Below are positions 45,798 through 57,747 of a stretch of DNA of 64,000 nucleotides, piece after piece. The first letter of the stretch is position 1. The number at the start of each line of letters is the position of its first letter. Made by a program: the position numbers and the translations under genes. The notes under the pieces were generated by a model. The model was not told the origin of the DNA. It did not search any database and saw only the letters and a program-made list of their open reading frames with translations. The DNA comes from Combretum micranthum (taxonomy: Eukaryota; Streptophyta; Magnoliopsida; Myrtales; Combretaceae), in assembly GCA_024138025.1 (NCBI GenBank), contig JAMXBD010000065.1, positions 124,001-188,000 of the forward strand. The letters are read 5' to 3'.

Positions 45798-48700
45798 ATG
45801 GCTAGTTTACATACAAATATGTCCATGGTGTTTAGGGTTCTACTGGGTCTAGCATTGGTGGTTTTGTGTAGTTGTTCAAAGTTTGAAGAACTATTTCAGC
45901 CTAATTGGGCTATGGATCATTTTAGTTATGAAGGAGAAGTTCTTAAACTCAAGCTTGATAATTTTTCTGGTAAATATCATTCACAATCTAGTTTCCCAGT
46001 TGTGACAACTTAAGACATTTCATAATTTCAATGTCATTAACATCAATATTGTATGGATTTCCCTAAAGGGTTTTCTAAACTCTTAGGAAATATCTAACCT
46101 TTTTATCATTATAATGGATCTATAAAAACTGCATTTTTTTTTTAAGTTTAGTAATATTTAGAAAGCCACCCTTTTTATTTTGTAAGGCTGATAGCAAATT
46201 TCATGATGAACCCCAGCAATTTCATTAAAAGAAATAAAAGATTTGTCTTTTTGTATTTAATCAATACAAGGTACCTGCATTTTTAATAAATAAGCTTCAC
46301 AATGACAACATTTGAACACCAATATTATCAGTTCTACATTTATGGAATAATTTTTTAATGACACCTAATGTGTGTGTGTTTTTTTTAAATGAAATCAGGA
46401 GCTGGGTTTTCGTCCAAAAACAAGTATATGTTTGGAAAAGTGACTGTCCAGATTAAGCTTGTGGAAGGAGACTCTGCTGGGACTGTTACTGCTTTCTATG
46501 TGAGTGACATCAATTTCCTAAATTTTCTGCCTCATTATCTATGTAATTTATTCTACATTATTAGTAGGAAAAATCTCAATTGTTGTCTCGTTTACTTATT
46601 ATTAAGATATCAAATGTTGGGTTTTTTTTTTTTTTTTGTTTTCCTGAAACCTGAAGAAGTATCGAGTCAAAATTAAACTATGAAAATTTTTGTTATAATT
46701 AAATTCATAAGTTAATGTTTGTACGGTCCGCCAAGGGACCAGAGAAAGTCTTCTTGGTGATTAGTAATAATCTACGACACATGATAAATATGTGTGTTTG
46801 GGTAATCTTAGAAATAAAGGTGAATAGCGTAGTGTGGTGTGGGGTAGTCTAGTGTAGTGTCGCTATTAAATTTTAATCTTTCTGGGTCCCAATTCAATAA
46901 TTATTTACCCGCAGAGAATTCAATGCTTTTGACGTGTTTGTAGTTGCGCACAAATTAGTGTTAGATTTATTGAAATTTACCTAAGATATGAAATGTAGAT
47001 CAGCAAGTGGAGGAATCTAGCCTACCTCCAATTATCGGGGTATGTTTGGATTGTTGAATATTTTTTTTTATTATTTATAACTTATTATATTTGTATTATA
47101 TTTATTTGGTCCATTAAAACAGTTAATTTTTTATTAGTATTTATTTTTTAATAAATATCTTTAAAGAAAAAAACAGTTAACTTGTGGAATTTTTCTGTTG
47201 TTTTTATTTTGACTCACATTGGTGTATTTATTCATACAATCAGAATTAGTTCAAATCATAAGATAGAGACCACTCCTTTTTTACTATAATTTTCATCAAC
47301 TTGCTAATAATTGCATGGCTCTGTCTGTCTCCGAACTTTGTCAACTAACATATAATTAACGTTGCTACCTACCTTGATCTTGCTGTTGTCATAATTGCGA
47401 TTACATTCAAATTCATTCCTTAAAATGCAAGATCAACACCTACATTCTCAAAACAGGATTTTATCGTGTTTTTGAAAGGGAAAAAAATTAGCGCGATTTC
47501 TTTGTATTTTTTCTTTTTTTGAAATAATCATTAAATGTTTTTGCAGATGTCGTCCGAAGGTGCGAACCATAATGAGTTTGATTTTGAGTTCCTAGGGAAC
47601 ACCAGCGGCGAGCCATACTTGGTCCAAACAAACGTGTACGTGAATGGTGTCGGTAACAGAGAACAGAGAATGAACCTATGGTTCGACCCTACCAAGGAGT
47701 TCCACTCCTACTCCTTCGTCTGGACCAGGCGCCAAGTCATGTAAGGGAAATATATATATATATATGTATGTATTTCATTTTCGCTTAACTTCTGCCAGTT
47801 ACTTTAATCGTTGATATTTAACAAGTAAAAAGATAAAGGCACTTTATACATGCTAAAATAGTACAGAAAATAAACACTGACACACATAGTATTACTTGGA
47901 TTTCCATCTGGGGTTTAGATTTATTCCGACAATTAATTAAAATAATCAATAGATTAGTGAGATTTTGCTAGAATTAGGAGACAAATCTCTGTAAGGAATA
48001 CCAAAAACCCCTGTAGAAAGTAGAGAGAATCTTATTCTTGGTTGGTGATGAGTAATATGTCTCAATGAAAAGGCAGACATAATATGGACTCATGTCGCCA
48101 ATAATTCTGCGGGCTTTACTAAACCAGCAGTGGTTTTGGCAAAAGAGTGGGAATTGCAATGTACGGATTCTTGGGAAATATGTTGTTTGTTCATGGACCT
48201 CCTCGTCATGTTTTTATTGTGCTGCACAGACTATTCTCCACGAATCTTTTCTGTAACATTATGACTATGTCACTATCAATTTGCCACACCAGCGAGTGGC
48301 TGCATAGCCTGATTGAAAGTATGGTTAGAGAACAATTATCGAAGTGTTTTGTGTGTGTGTGTGTGTGTGAGTAATTCTTTGCGGATATATAATGGTTTTT
48401 CTAAGGATTTTAGTAAATAGAAATAGAAAACAAATTAACCAAGAATATTGTTAGAATACCCTATTCCTTTTTCCAAGATAGGTAGAAATATATTTCTTAG
48501 ATATCTATATCTATCTATTCGATTTTGGAATTTCATAAATAAGAGTTTTTAGTATTTGGCATTGGCACCAATGACAAAGTCACATTGTGTTTTGTTAGAG
48601 GGGGCAATACCTTACATATGTTCTACATGATATGACACAGTATGAAAATATGATAATAAAGCAAATAAATATGACTATATTTTGGTTTTGATTATTCAGT

Positions 48701-49292
48701 CTATTCAATTTTCATGTAGTTTTTAGTAATATTCCTCTTTATACCAATTGCTAGAACAAATAATAAGATGGGAAAATGTCATGGGATTCATGACTAATTT
48801 ACAATTAAAATGTTAATTGTTAAACTACAAGGCTTCATTATTTATTTATTGATTTATTTTTTGAAATTTAGATTTATGGTTGATGAGACCCCAGTTCGTG
48901 TACACACCAATTTGGAGCACAGAGGGATACCATTCCCTAAGGATCAAGCCATGGGAGTGTACAGTTCAATATGGAATGCGGACGACTGGGCTACACAAGG
49001 TGGTCGGATCAAGACCGATTGGACTCATGCGCCCTTCGTTGCCTCCTACACTGGCTACGACATCAATGCGTGCGAGTGTCCCGTGTCGGTGGCAGATACC
49101 GAAAATACGAAGAGGTGCAGCAGCAGTGCCGAGAAAAGATACTGGTGGGATGAGCCCACGATGTCGGAGCTCAGCCTTCATCAGAGTCATCAGCTAATTT
49201 GGGTGCGGGCTAATCACATGGTGTATGACTATTGCACCGATACGGCTAGGTTCCCCTCGGTGCCGGCCGAATGCGAGCACCACCACCACTAG
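45798..49292 (+). CDS. XTH9: Xyloglucan endotransglucosylase/hydrolase, XTH9-like
   Basis: Exons 45798-45969, 46399-46499, 47547-47740 and 48872-49292 join in frame across GT-AG introns (888 nt, 295 residues), the usual length for the family. The enzyme cuts xyloglucan in the cell wall and rejoins the end to another chain (GH16 family). Residues 1-27 form a hydrophobic signal peptide for secretion. The catalytic motif NEFDFEFLG holds nucleophile E101, D103 and acid/base E105, followed by an N-glycosylation site N109-T-S. Exon 4 has the conserved DWATQGG and [11 protein letters not shown] stretches and four cysteines of the XET C-terminal domain. The [12 protein letters not shown] motif, [12 protein letters not shown] and the Cys-Glu-His-rich end resemble Arabidopsis XTH9, as recalled, more than other members. 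It ends in four His. The start has TATA support and no upstream ATG in the predicted leader. It appears intact. Confidence 0.95.
47036..47215 (+). repeat. AT-rich MITE-like insertion in XTH intron 2
   Basis: Starts GGGGTATGTTTGGATTGTTG, like the block at 17522, and continues with AT-rich words of the dispersed family. It helps explain the 1.05-kb intron. Ends not proven. Confidence 0.4.
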
Positions 49293-49605
49293 TGGATGGG
49301 GGGCAGGACCAGGTTTGGGGGTGGAATGGGATGGGATGCAACTTGCCATCACTATTGTGTAAAGGGGTATGGGGATGGGGGACATGGAAATTGAATTAAA
49401 GTTAGCACCTATGAGAACATGTTCTCCATGTTGTTCCTTTTCTTTTTTCTGTTTTTTTTTTTTGTTATTTTTTCAATTAGATTCAGCATGTAATATAAGT
49501 TTGTTTAAATGTTAAGTTTAGAAATTTCAAATTATCTCCAAGAATGTGGTTGTTTTTTTCTTTTTTATGTTGCTATGAGACCAAAACATTATCCTACCAA
49601 ATGTC
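49293..49605 (+). other. XTH 3' untranslated region and flank
   Basis: GT-rich then T-rich sequence after the stop. ATTAAA near 49395 could serve as a poly(A) signal, but several AT-rich words nearby are equally possible. Confidence 0.4.
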
Positions 49606-49610
49606 GGGGT

Positions 49611-49740
49611 GTGCCCACGGTGCCGAACCCAACAATTTGTAAGGACGTGCCCCACGGTGCCGAACCCAACAATTTGTAAGGACGTGCCCACGGTGCTGAA
49701 CCCAACAATTTGTAAGAACATCCCCACGGTGCTGAACCCA
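49611..49740 (+). repeat. 36-bp tandem repeat, 3.6 copies
   Basis: Units start at 49611, 49647, 49684 and 49720 and share CCCACGGTGC and GAACCCAACAATTTGTAAG. Copy lengths are 36, 37 and 36 bp, the last partial. The GC-rich unit stands out in AT-rich DNA just after the XTH gene. Confidence 0.95.
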
Positions 49741-51755
49741 TTAGGCAATACACATATACATGGTCTATTGCGAGCCATTTATATATTGAATTAAGCCTTT
49801 TTTTAGAAGTTAGTTTATTTTTAATGGTTGAACTACTGCCAAATGCATTTGGAAGTCTCAGGTAAATATACGGTTTGGTTTTTTTTCTTTGAATTTAAAC
49901 TTAGTAATTTAGGCCGGTTTATAATTTTTTTGAGAATAATGTTTTGAAAATACGTTAAATTAAAAATATATTTCTTTATTTTTTTTTTTAAAAAGAAGCG
50001 ATACTGGATTCATATTTCCCAAACATTTTGATCATGGAGATGTCTACATCCAATATTCATATCTTCTGTACAATGCTAACTTTCTATGATTTAGATTATA
50101 GAAAACCTATGCGACATGGGGGAATAAACCCAAGACCAACATGCATGGACTCTCGAGTTTAATTCACACACTGTCCATCTCATGTCAATATCATTTTTCT
50201 TGCAAAACAAAAGTCGGAAGCCTATTAAAATATTGTTTTGGGACTTTACCTTGGCTTAAATAAAGTTTTGTACTAATATAAGGGATTCTATTAGATCCTA
50301 GGAAGCTAACTAAGCACTTTTTCATAAACATTTTAAATCTATTAACTCACTATGTATACTATAACTAAAACTCGTGTTCCGCCCTATTGTGTTCCCCAGT
50401 AATTTCTTTTTTTCTAATTCATATTCTTTTTCCAAAATCTTCTCCTTTTAGTTTTTCTTTTCTAGTTTTTTTTTTTTATAATGTTTTTTGCTTTATATTC
50501 GTTTGTTATCTTTATCTTTTTCGCGATTTTTTATTTTTGACCATAAATACTATGCTAGATTAAGACCAAGAAATAAATAGAAAAAACAAGAGGCCTACAC
50601 CACAAATTTGGCATTTGCTATTGGTAATGCCTTCTAATTACGCTTACCAAACAATGTTTGATAAGTGAAATCAAGACATGTGATTAATTCGGAGACAATT
50701 AATATTATCATTCAATTTATGAATTGGTCATTGGTTGTGGTTGATTGACCTCACTTAATGTCTCTGATTGACTTCATGGATTTATTTCCCTAATCTTTTT
50801 GCTTATCTTTTGAGAAAATTCTATGGTTCAGTAATTAATTTTGACGGAATTGGTCCCATAACCATCCACTCATACCATACCTGATTGAATTACTAAAATA
50901 GTTAATATTCAATTTATTATATCTATTCTAATGGTTAAATTAGTGGTGAGACGGTTCCGTCATTTATACTAAATGGGCTTAAGCAGTTTTGTGATTAGAA
51001 TACCGATTCTTAGATTGTGCTTGAGTCATTTATACTTATATTAGGTTTAGTGGATTTGATAAGTGTGTAATATAATAGCTATTTATTTCATATAAAGCTA
51101 TGATTGTGTTTGGTTTGCGAAATTGCTATGTGTTTATAAAATTCCTATTGTTACAAAATGAGTAATTGTAATTTTCTTATAAGGGATAATGAGAATAGCT
51201 ATTCCTAATTATTTTCATCATATAAACAATCAAGTTATGGATTGGGACGATGCATATGATATTTTTAAATATAAACCCCCATGTTATTTTAAGTACAATC
51301 ACACAAAATAATAGTTATTATTTCTTTATAATATTCCTTAAGAATTGAACTCTATTCTTATATACAACATATATTATATTTCTTTTATTTTGTGAACCAA
51401 AAGTGGCTTCAAGTCAAAGCAAACTTGAGTTTATGATACGAAGCCCCCCAGGTTCTGGGTTTCCGATTCTGATTAATTCTTTGAGATAATGGGAACCCCT
51501 CATGTAGATCTTACCTATTTGTTTTGTTTAAACATTGGGTAGGCCATGGAATGGAGAGATAATCACTGACATTGAAAATAGCAGTGTTTCTAATTGATTG
51601 TTTTCCAGAGAAATTGCATGCATGCTTTGGTGGGTATATCGTTTGATTTCTCCGTACTACTCACAGAATTTGATCTTTTATTTTGGATCGTTTAGTGTGA
51701 TATAATGTAACGAGTATTCTTGGCTAAAAGAAAAGGGGACAACATTAACGACGTC
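49741..51755. other. Intergenic DNA, nothing recognised
   Basis: About 2 kb of AT-rich sequence with long T runs. No gene, RNA or bounded repeat is supported. Confidence 0.5.
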
Positions 51756-51760
51756 AATAT

Positions 51761-51975
51761 TGTGAAAACTAATGTTACTGAAGTAAAATCAGCTGAGAAC
51801 CATTCTATCAATCAATATGCAATTATATCAAGTATGCAGAAAAGTGAAAATGAGTTTTTCTGTTATCTCCAAAAGTAGTTACAAAGCTATTTATAACAAC
51901 CTATACTGTACAGTTATACAATACTTGTCAAAATAACAAAACAAAATAAATTAACTCTATCCTATATTCTCTGCA
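51761..51975 (-). repeat. 3' LTR of the minus-strand copia element
   Basis: Direct repeat of 55597-55866, sharing AATGTTACTGAAGTAAA, GCAGAAAAGTGAAAATGAG and GTTACAAAGCTATTTATAAC. It is 215 bp because a block of about 55 bp present in the other LTR is missing. Confidence 0.92.
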
Positions 51976-52109
51976 GCCCTTCTCTCAGGTTGGAGCTTCT
52001 CTCAAGCCCAACTTGTCACAAATAAATTGAATATGTCCAGCACTTAAACATTTAGTGAAAATGTCAGCAAATAGAGAGGAGGGCGCACATAAACAGGACA
52101 AAGAAAACC

Positions 52110-53700
52110 ATAAGCTAAATGATCTCAAATGAAGTCTATATCTATATCAATATGCTTCGTCCAACCATGCATACAAGGATTCTAAGAAATCTACAATGTA
52201 GACTTGTTATCACATAACAAGTGCACTTGCAAGGATAAAGGATTACAAAGATCTCTCAAAATATATGAAAGCCACAACATTTCCTTGCAATTAAATGCCA
52301 AAGCATGATATTTAGCCTCTATGGTTGAAATAGAGACAGTAGGTTGTTTTTTCGATTTCTATGCCATCAAGGATTTGCCAAAGAAGATACAATAACCTAA
52401 TATAGACTTCCTATCAACAGTACTAGATCCCCTAACCTGCATTTGAGTACTCTAGTCGCTGTAAGGAATTGTCAACCAGATAGAAAAGACCTAAGGCTGA
52501 TGCGCCTTTCAAGTAACACAAGAGATGATGACATCCCAATGATGAGTGCAAGGGGCAGACAAAAATTGCCTCAACCAATGTATCATAAAAGTAATATCCA
52601 CCAAGTAAGATATAATGACCACCCAATTAAATGGCGATAGAAAGAAGAATGATGAAGCTAGTCACCACAATATGCATCCAAAACAACCCTTTGCTGCAGA
52701 GGAAAGGAAGCAGGCTTGCAACTAGTAAGCCCTGCATCTTGTAAAACATCTAGAAGAAACTTGCATTGATTGGTTAGAATTCCTTGATCTGTGCGACAAA
52801 GTTCTAGACTAAGGAAAAAGCGAGCAAGACCCAAATCTTTGATGGTAAATTACTCATGAAGCCTCTTCTTAACATAAGCTATTAAATCATAATCTGACCT
52901 AGTCAAAATCATATCATCAACATACAACAACACAAAAACACTATAGGAAATACCATTATGGGTGAACAAGGAATGATCATGTGTGGATTGAGAAAAACCA
53001 AACGAAATGAGAAATTGAGAAATTTCAATGTTCCATTGCCGAGAAGCTTGTCTTAATCCATAGAGAGACTTCCTAAGACGACAAACCTGATTTAGCATAG
53101 CCTTGCTATAACCTTTGAGTGGTCTCATATACACTTCTTCATTCAAATGGCCATGGAGAAAAGCATTGTTTACATCAATTTGATGTAAAGGCCACTAATG
53201 AACAACGACCACAACAAACAAAAGATGCATAGTGTCTAACTTAATGACAGGGGAAAATGTGTTGTGACAGTCTATACCCTCTACTTGAGTAAAACCCTTT
53301 GTAGCTAGTCTAGCTTTAAGCCTCTCAATTGTGTCATCAGGTTTATATTTAGTTTTATAAAGCCACTTGCCCCAGTGGCTTTCTTTCCCTTAGGCAATTG
53401 AGCTAATTCCCAAGTTTCATTAGATTCAAGAGTATCCAACTCCTTTTGAATAGCATCAATCCAGTCTTGAGATCTAGAGGCCTCTAAGTAATTATGAGGT
53501 TCATGAGTTTGCAAAACATTAGCCAAAGAAGATACAAATTCAATGAGATATGCGTTAAAAAGTATGCATATCAAACAATGGATATGAATAAGAGGAAGAA
53601 CAAGAGAAAGAACCTTGCTTAGTGGCTGCAAGAATGGAATGTTATGTTGTATATACAAAGTCATCTAACCACTTTGGTTTTGATCGAAGATATGTGGATT
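52110..53700 (-). pseudogene. Copia reverse transcriptase and RNase H remnant
   Basis: Read on the minus strand. The segment near 53500-53370 has EASRSQDWIDAIQKELDTLE and NETWELAQLPKGKKA, the start of the copia reverse transcriptase domain. 53146-52850 has the palm with CRLRKSLYGLRQASRQWN and the catalytic LLYVDDM box (Tyr-Val-Asp-Asp at about 52924-52913). The RNase H part at about 52350-52200 reads VSISTIEAKYHALAFNCKEM, then LLCDNKSTL, with the E and D of the active site visible. Frames are interrupted by stops and shifts, so this is a pseudogene. It lies next to the 3' LTR, as expected. Confidence 0.9.
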
Positions 53701-54135
53701 TACGAACAAGGACATCAGCTGAACGATCAACTGAATCATTTCAAGAATTATTGATGTGAATAGAATTCATAAAATGACTAAGAATTTGACCCATTTGACA
53801 TAGACTCCAAACGATTATTAGACATGGGAGTATCAAACAAAACTGATGGATGTAAGACTATAGTAGACTGACTAGGAGAATGAAATGAAGATGGCATTAA
53901 CATATTCTATTCATGAAAAGGAAAATGATCTTCAAAGAACACTGCATCACGTGATTCAAGGATTTTTTGATTTACAAGATTAAAAACTCCATTGCCTTTC
54001 TTCTATTTGCATAGCCAAGCAAAACACATTGTACACCTCTAGACTTCAACTTGCTTAAAACAAACAATTGAGCAATATAAAATAAACATCCCATCACTCA
54101 AGTGTTGATATGATGGCGGTTCTTCAAATAGCATT

Positions 54136-54522
54136 TCATAATGACCCTAGGTTCTCCACATGAATCCAATTAATTAAATAAGTTGTTGTCAACACACATT
54201 GGCTCCAAAATTCTTTCAGCAAATTGGCATGAATGCGTAAAGCTCGTGAAGTATCTAAGAGCTGTTGTATATCAAAAAGTATAGACAAAAAAGGAGTCAT
54301 ATGGTTTGTAGCTCCAATGTGCAACACCCATAAATTCTCACTATTACTTAGAGGATGTAGCCCAAGAATATTATTACCTGCAAAGTGCACATCTGCTATA
54401 AGTGCCATGTTGTCAGTCACCATCTCCTTGGACAGAGCTCCCTTTGACTTCATCATCCTCATTACTTCAATACACATACTCTGCAGCAAACGTTGATCAA
54501 TTAGTGCTTCTGAAGGCTGCAA
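54136..54522 (-). pseudogene. Protease fused by deletion to the integrase end
   Basis: A single open stretch carries a protease-like motif LWVLHIGATNHMTPF (residues 64-78). Its usual Asp-Ser-Gly-Ala core reads His-Ile-Gly-Ala here, so the catalytic Asp is lost. About 12 residues later the sequence becomes SRALRIHANLLKEFWSQCV and TTTYLIN, the end of the copia integrase core. The zinc finger and DDE part of the integrase, several hundred residues in intact elements, are missing between them; the junction lies near 54245-54260. The deletion preserved the frame. Confidence 0.8.
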
Positions 54523-55470
54523 ATTAGCTACTTAACAATGATCATCAACATGATCAAAAGGAGTAGCATATTTAGGAGAAAAAGCCTCCCTAACTGCACT
54601 ATTGGAATGAATATTGTTCGCACTAGCTACTCTTTTTCCTTTCACAACATGTTTGCCTTTAAGCCACTCGGGTAACTAATAAGTTGAAAAATTGCCAATA
54701 ATATGTCCTTCTGTTTTGAAATATTAGCATATAACTCAAGGTCGCATCTTCTTTTTATCAAAAGCTAAAGGACTAGTTTTCCCTTTTACAGCAAAAACCA
54801 AAGCATCAACATTTGAATCACAATGGAAGTGACTTGTCTCTGCTTTTTTATTTGCTGGACTAAATAAAAGCCCTACTCACCAATGGCATTAGATCCATTG
54901 ATAAGATTTAATTGCGAACTGCTTCATATACCTCATTGAATCCCATCAAAAGCTAAATCATCTTACTTCTAAACTCAAACTCTTGCATATGAATCTACAA
55001 ATCACAAGCACAATACTCTAATCTACTATATAAACACTGAGGATATGAGTGCACTCGATTTAATTCATCTCAATACCTTTTTAGTTTGTTGTAACAAACT
55101 CCTACAGATTGATTATGTTGTTTCGAATTGCAGATTTCAAATTCCAATTGATACACCAAGGGACCACTCAATACTCCATATTGTTCCTTAATATCAGCCC
55201 AAAATTGTTTAGCTAAGTGAGAGTAAAGCAATCCTTAAGACAAGTCTAGAGTCATGGAATTAATAATCTAACGCCGAAACATATAATCTGCTCTATTCCA
55301 TCGAATTAGGTTAGGTAAATTATCCATCGGTTTAGTGATTGTACCATCCACAAAACCTAACTTCATCTTAGCTCCTAAACCTAATTTCAATAAGCTACTC
55401 CTTCCTAAATAGTTCGTGCAAAAGAAAAAACAAAGGTTTCCTATAGCCATATTAGGGAATGTCTGATCTA
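54523..55470 (-). pseudogene. Copia gag remnant
   Basis: The minus strand reads AKMKLGFVDGTITKPMDNL, then KQFWADIKEQYGVLSGPLVY, QLEFEICNSKQHNQSV and CYNKLKRY before a stop, matching the gag of plant copia elements. TAG after FRR (about 55268) and TGA after KRY replace the Trp usual at those points. The zinc knuckle region is not clearly readable. It lies just downstream of the primer site. Confidence 0.82.
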
Positions 55471-55584
55471 GAGAGATAGTAAGGATCAGAAATACTTGTA
55501 TCTACAGCTGAATTTATTGAAGCATTATTTAGTGCACTCATACTATACAAACAAAAGCAAAGAACTGGAAATCGTACCTTCGTT

Positions 55585-55596
55585 GCTTTGATACCA
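55585..55596 (-). other. Primer-binding site of the minus-strand copia element
   Basis: The minus strand reads TGGTATCAAAGC, one base from the standard initiator Met-tRNA site, directly next to the 5' LTR. Confidence 0.85.
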
Positions 55597-55866
55597 TCCA
55601 ATAACTAATGTTACTGAAGTAAAGTCACTTGAGAACAATTCTATTAATCAATGTGCAATAATCTTCTTGATCAATTGTGAGAAAGCAATAACAATAGCCA
55701 TAGAAGCTTGAGCTATATCAAGTTTGCAGAAAAGTGAAAATGAGTCTTTTCATTATCTCCAAAGTAGTTACAAAGCTATTTATAACAACCTATGCTGTAC
55801 ATCTATACAGCACGTGTCAAAATAACAAAAAACAAAATAACTTAACTCTATTCTATATTCTCTACA
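55597..55866 (-). repeat. 5' LTR of the minus-strand copia element
   Basis: Minus strand starts TGTAGAGAATATAG and matches 51761-51975, with an extra block of about 55 bp near 55661-55715. Confidence 0.92.
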
Positions 55867-55871
55867 AATAT

Positions 55872-57483
55872 GGCTCAACATAAGGAATACAATATAGTAT
55901 AAGTTTGATGGGGCACATCGATGAATTAATTTTGAGTGAAGTTGTATATAAGGTTGTTAAATTCGTGATTCTATGTAAAATCATTGGAGGGTTTGTAGAA
56001 TTATAACGTAAAATTTAAACATAAGCTTCTACAAGTTACGCAAAATAATTTTGAAAAATTAATAGTTGATGAGTTTGTAAAAAATACAGTTGTATTTTTT
56101 ATATTTTATCATAATTGACTTAAACAGGTAAAAGCGATAAACTTGGTTAAAAACACAAGTTTGTATCAAATTTACATGTAAATTCAGTTGAAATAATAAG
56201 TTTTTTTTAGAAAAAAAAAAAACGATTTTATACATAAATCAAGCCAAAAAGGTCTCATAAAATGGTAAATTCATAAAATTATATAAATAAAATCGTTAAT
56301 TTTGACAATTATGGTTAACTCATACTTTGGTCGAGTATATTGTTTGTTTTCTTGATACTACTTATACATAGAATTTGGTCTTTTATTTTGGATTATCTAG
56401 TGCAATATTATGTAACATGTACTCCACGCTGAAAGAAAAGGGGATAATGTTATAAAACAATGAGAACAATATAATTTATTGAAAGGAGTATACAATATTA
56501 TAAGTTTTTATACTTTGTATAGTGCGCTTAAAATAATTCAAGATTTGTTAAAATTTTTTGCATTGTTTTTTAATAACGATTTGATAAGTGTGATATTGAT
56601 GTTAAAATGTGTGTATATATATATATATTATATTATATTGGTGTAGTAGTGGTATTAATGCTAAAACACTTGGTGGCAAAATGATTATAATATGACAATA
56701 GTAGGAACCACTTGATGTTAGTATTGTTAGACCATGTTTAACCCTTGCTCCTTAGCTCGAATTTTGATGGCGTAGAGCCGTGCAGAGGGGTTCTTTAGCA
56801 TTAAAGTAGGACCTGAGCTTTTTTTCAGTTTCTTCCAAAAGGAACATAGCTTAATATTTCTTTTGAATATTTTATATACTGCAAATGATTAGCTAGAAAT
56901 TTGCCCCAAAAAAAAAAAAAAAATTGCTACAGGAAGGGATAAAAGCAATGACCGTTCTATGATTAAATATTAATTAATTAAATTTTCTATGACAATAAAT
57001 TAAATATTAACAATACACATCTAATATTTATGTTGCAAATTTATTAATTTTTTTTTACACTAAAGTTACCTTGAAAATTTATTAACATATTGGTAAAAAC
57101 AATCATAGCATGAGACCTATAAAAACGTAAAGATCCTTGGGGATAAAATGAACAGGTTGTTAAGATGCAGACTTTCTTTGGATGACGATATGAAGCATTA
57201 AAGATTTTAAAGATAGTATTAAAGTTGATCTTATGATATGGGCAGTGACATTAATGATGATTATAACAATCAGTAACACAAATCATAATTGTATTTGTTT
57301 TGTGCACACAAATCCTACAAGGCTAAAAATGCCCTAGCGGCAACATCTCACCAAATTATTGCAAAACTCAACTCCTTCTGTATGGATATTATGTGTGGTT
57401 GTGCCATGTATTTCATAGTACATTTTTTTTTTCAGTAAAATTTATATAAGAAAAAATTTTGTACTTTATAAAATAATAATATT
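55872..57483. other. Intergenic DNA, nothing recognised
   Basis: AT-rich. About 56300-56460 repeats words found just left of the copia element (51605-51740: TTTTGGAT, AAGAAAAGGGGA), so an older duplicated segment may flank it. No gene seen. Confidence 0.4.
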
Positions 57484-57747
57484 ATTTATTAACAACCATA
57501 TCGACCACTCCTTCCATGTTAAAAAAAGAACAAACTTTAAAAGTTATTTCACCTTTGTGCTTTTCTATATATATATATATAATATATATATTCCTTCCTT
57601 TGGCATAATCATATACTATTTATTAACAATCCTATCGACCACTCCTTCCATGTTGAAAAGAGAATAACTTTAAAAGTTATTTCACCTTTGTGTGTTTTCA
57701 TATATATATATATATATATATATATTCCCTTCCTCCGGCATAATCAT
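57484..57747 (+). repeat. 134-bp tandem duplication with internal TA runs
   Basis: Copies start at 57484 and 57618 and share ATTTATTAACAA, TATCGACCACTCCTTCCATG, TTTAAAAGTTATTTCACC and GGCATAATCAT. Each holds a TA dinucleotide run of different length. Confidence 0.92.

Larger units (their letters stand above)
51756..55871 (-). mobile_element. Ty1-copia retrotransposon, minus strand, decayed
   Basis: The element is 51761-55866 (about 4.1 kb). Exact 5-bp duplication AATAT at 51756-51760 and 55867-55871. On the minus strand the order is 5' LTR (55866-55597), primer site TGGTATCAAAGC directly adjacent (55596-55585), gag, protease fragment, integrase end, reverse transcriptase, RNase H, a purine-rich tract GAGAGAAGGGC (about 51986-51976) and the 3' LTR (51975-51761). 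It is shorter than the usual 5 kb because most of the integrase is deleted. Many stops make it inactive. It would have copied itself through RNA using its reverse transcriptase. Confidence 0.93.

Noticed and set aside
48880..49385. Other frames over XTH exon 4 on both strands
   Set aside because: Shadows of the real XTH reading frame; they lack domains.
49611..49740. Possible CRISPR or coding repeat
   Set aside because: Units are contiguous 36-37 bp repeats with no spacers; the overlapping frames just follow the repeat.
50035..50055. GATGTCTA as a right end of another hAT element
   Set aside because: No left end with a matching 8-bp duplication CATCCAAT was seen upstream.
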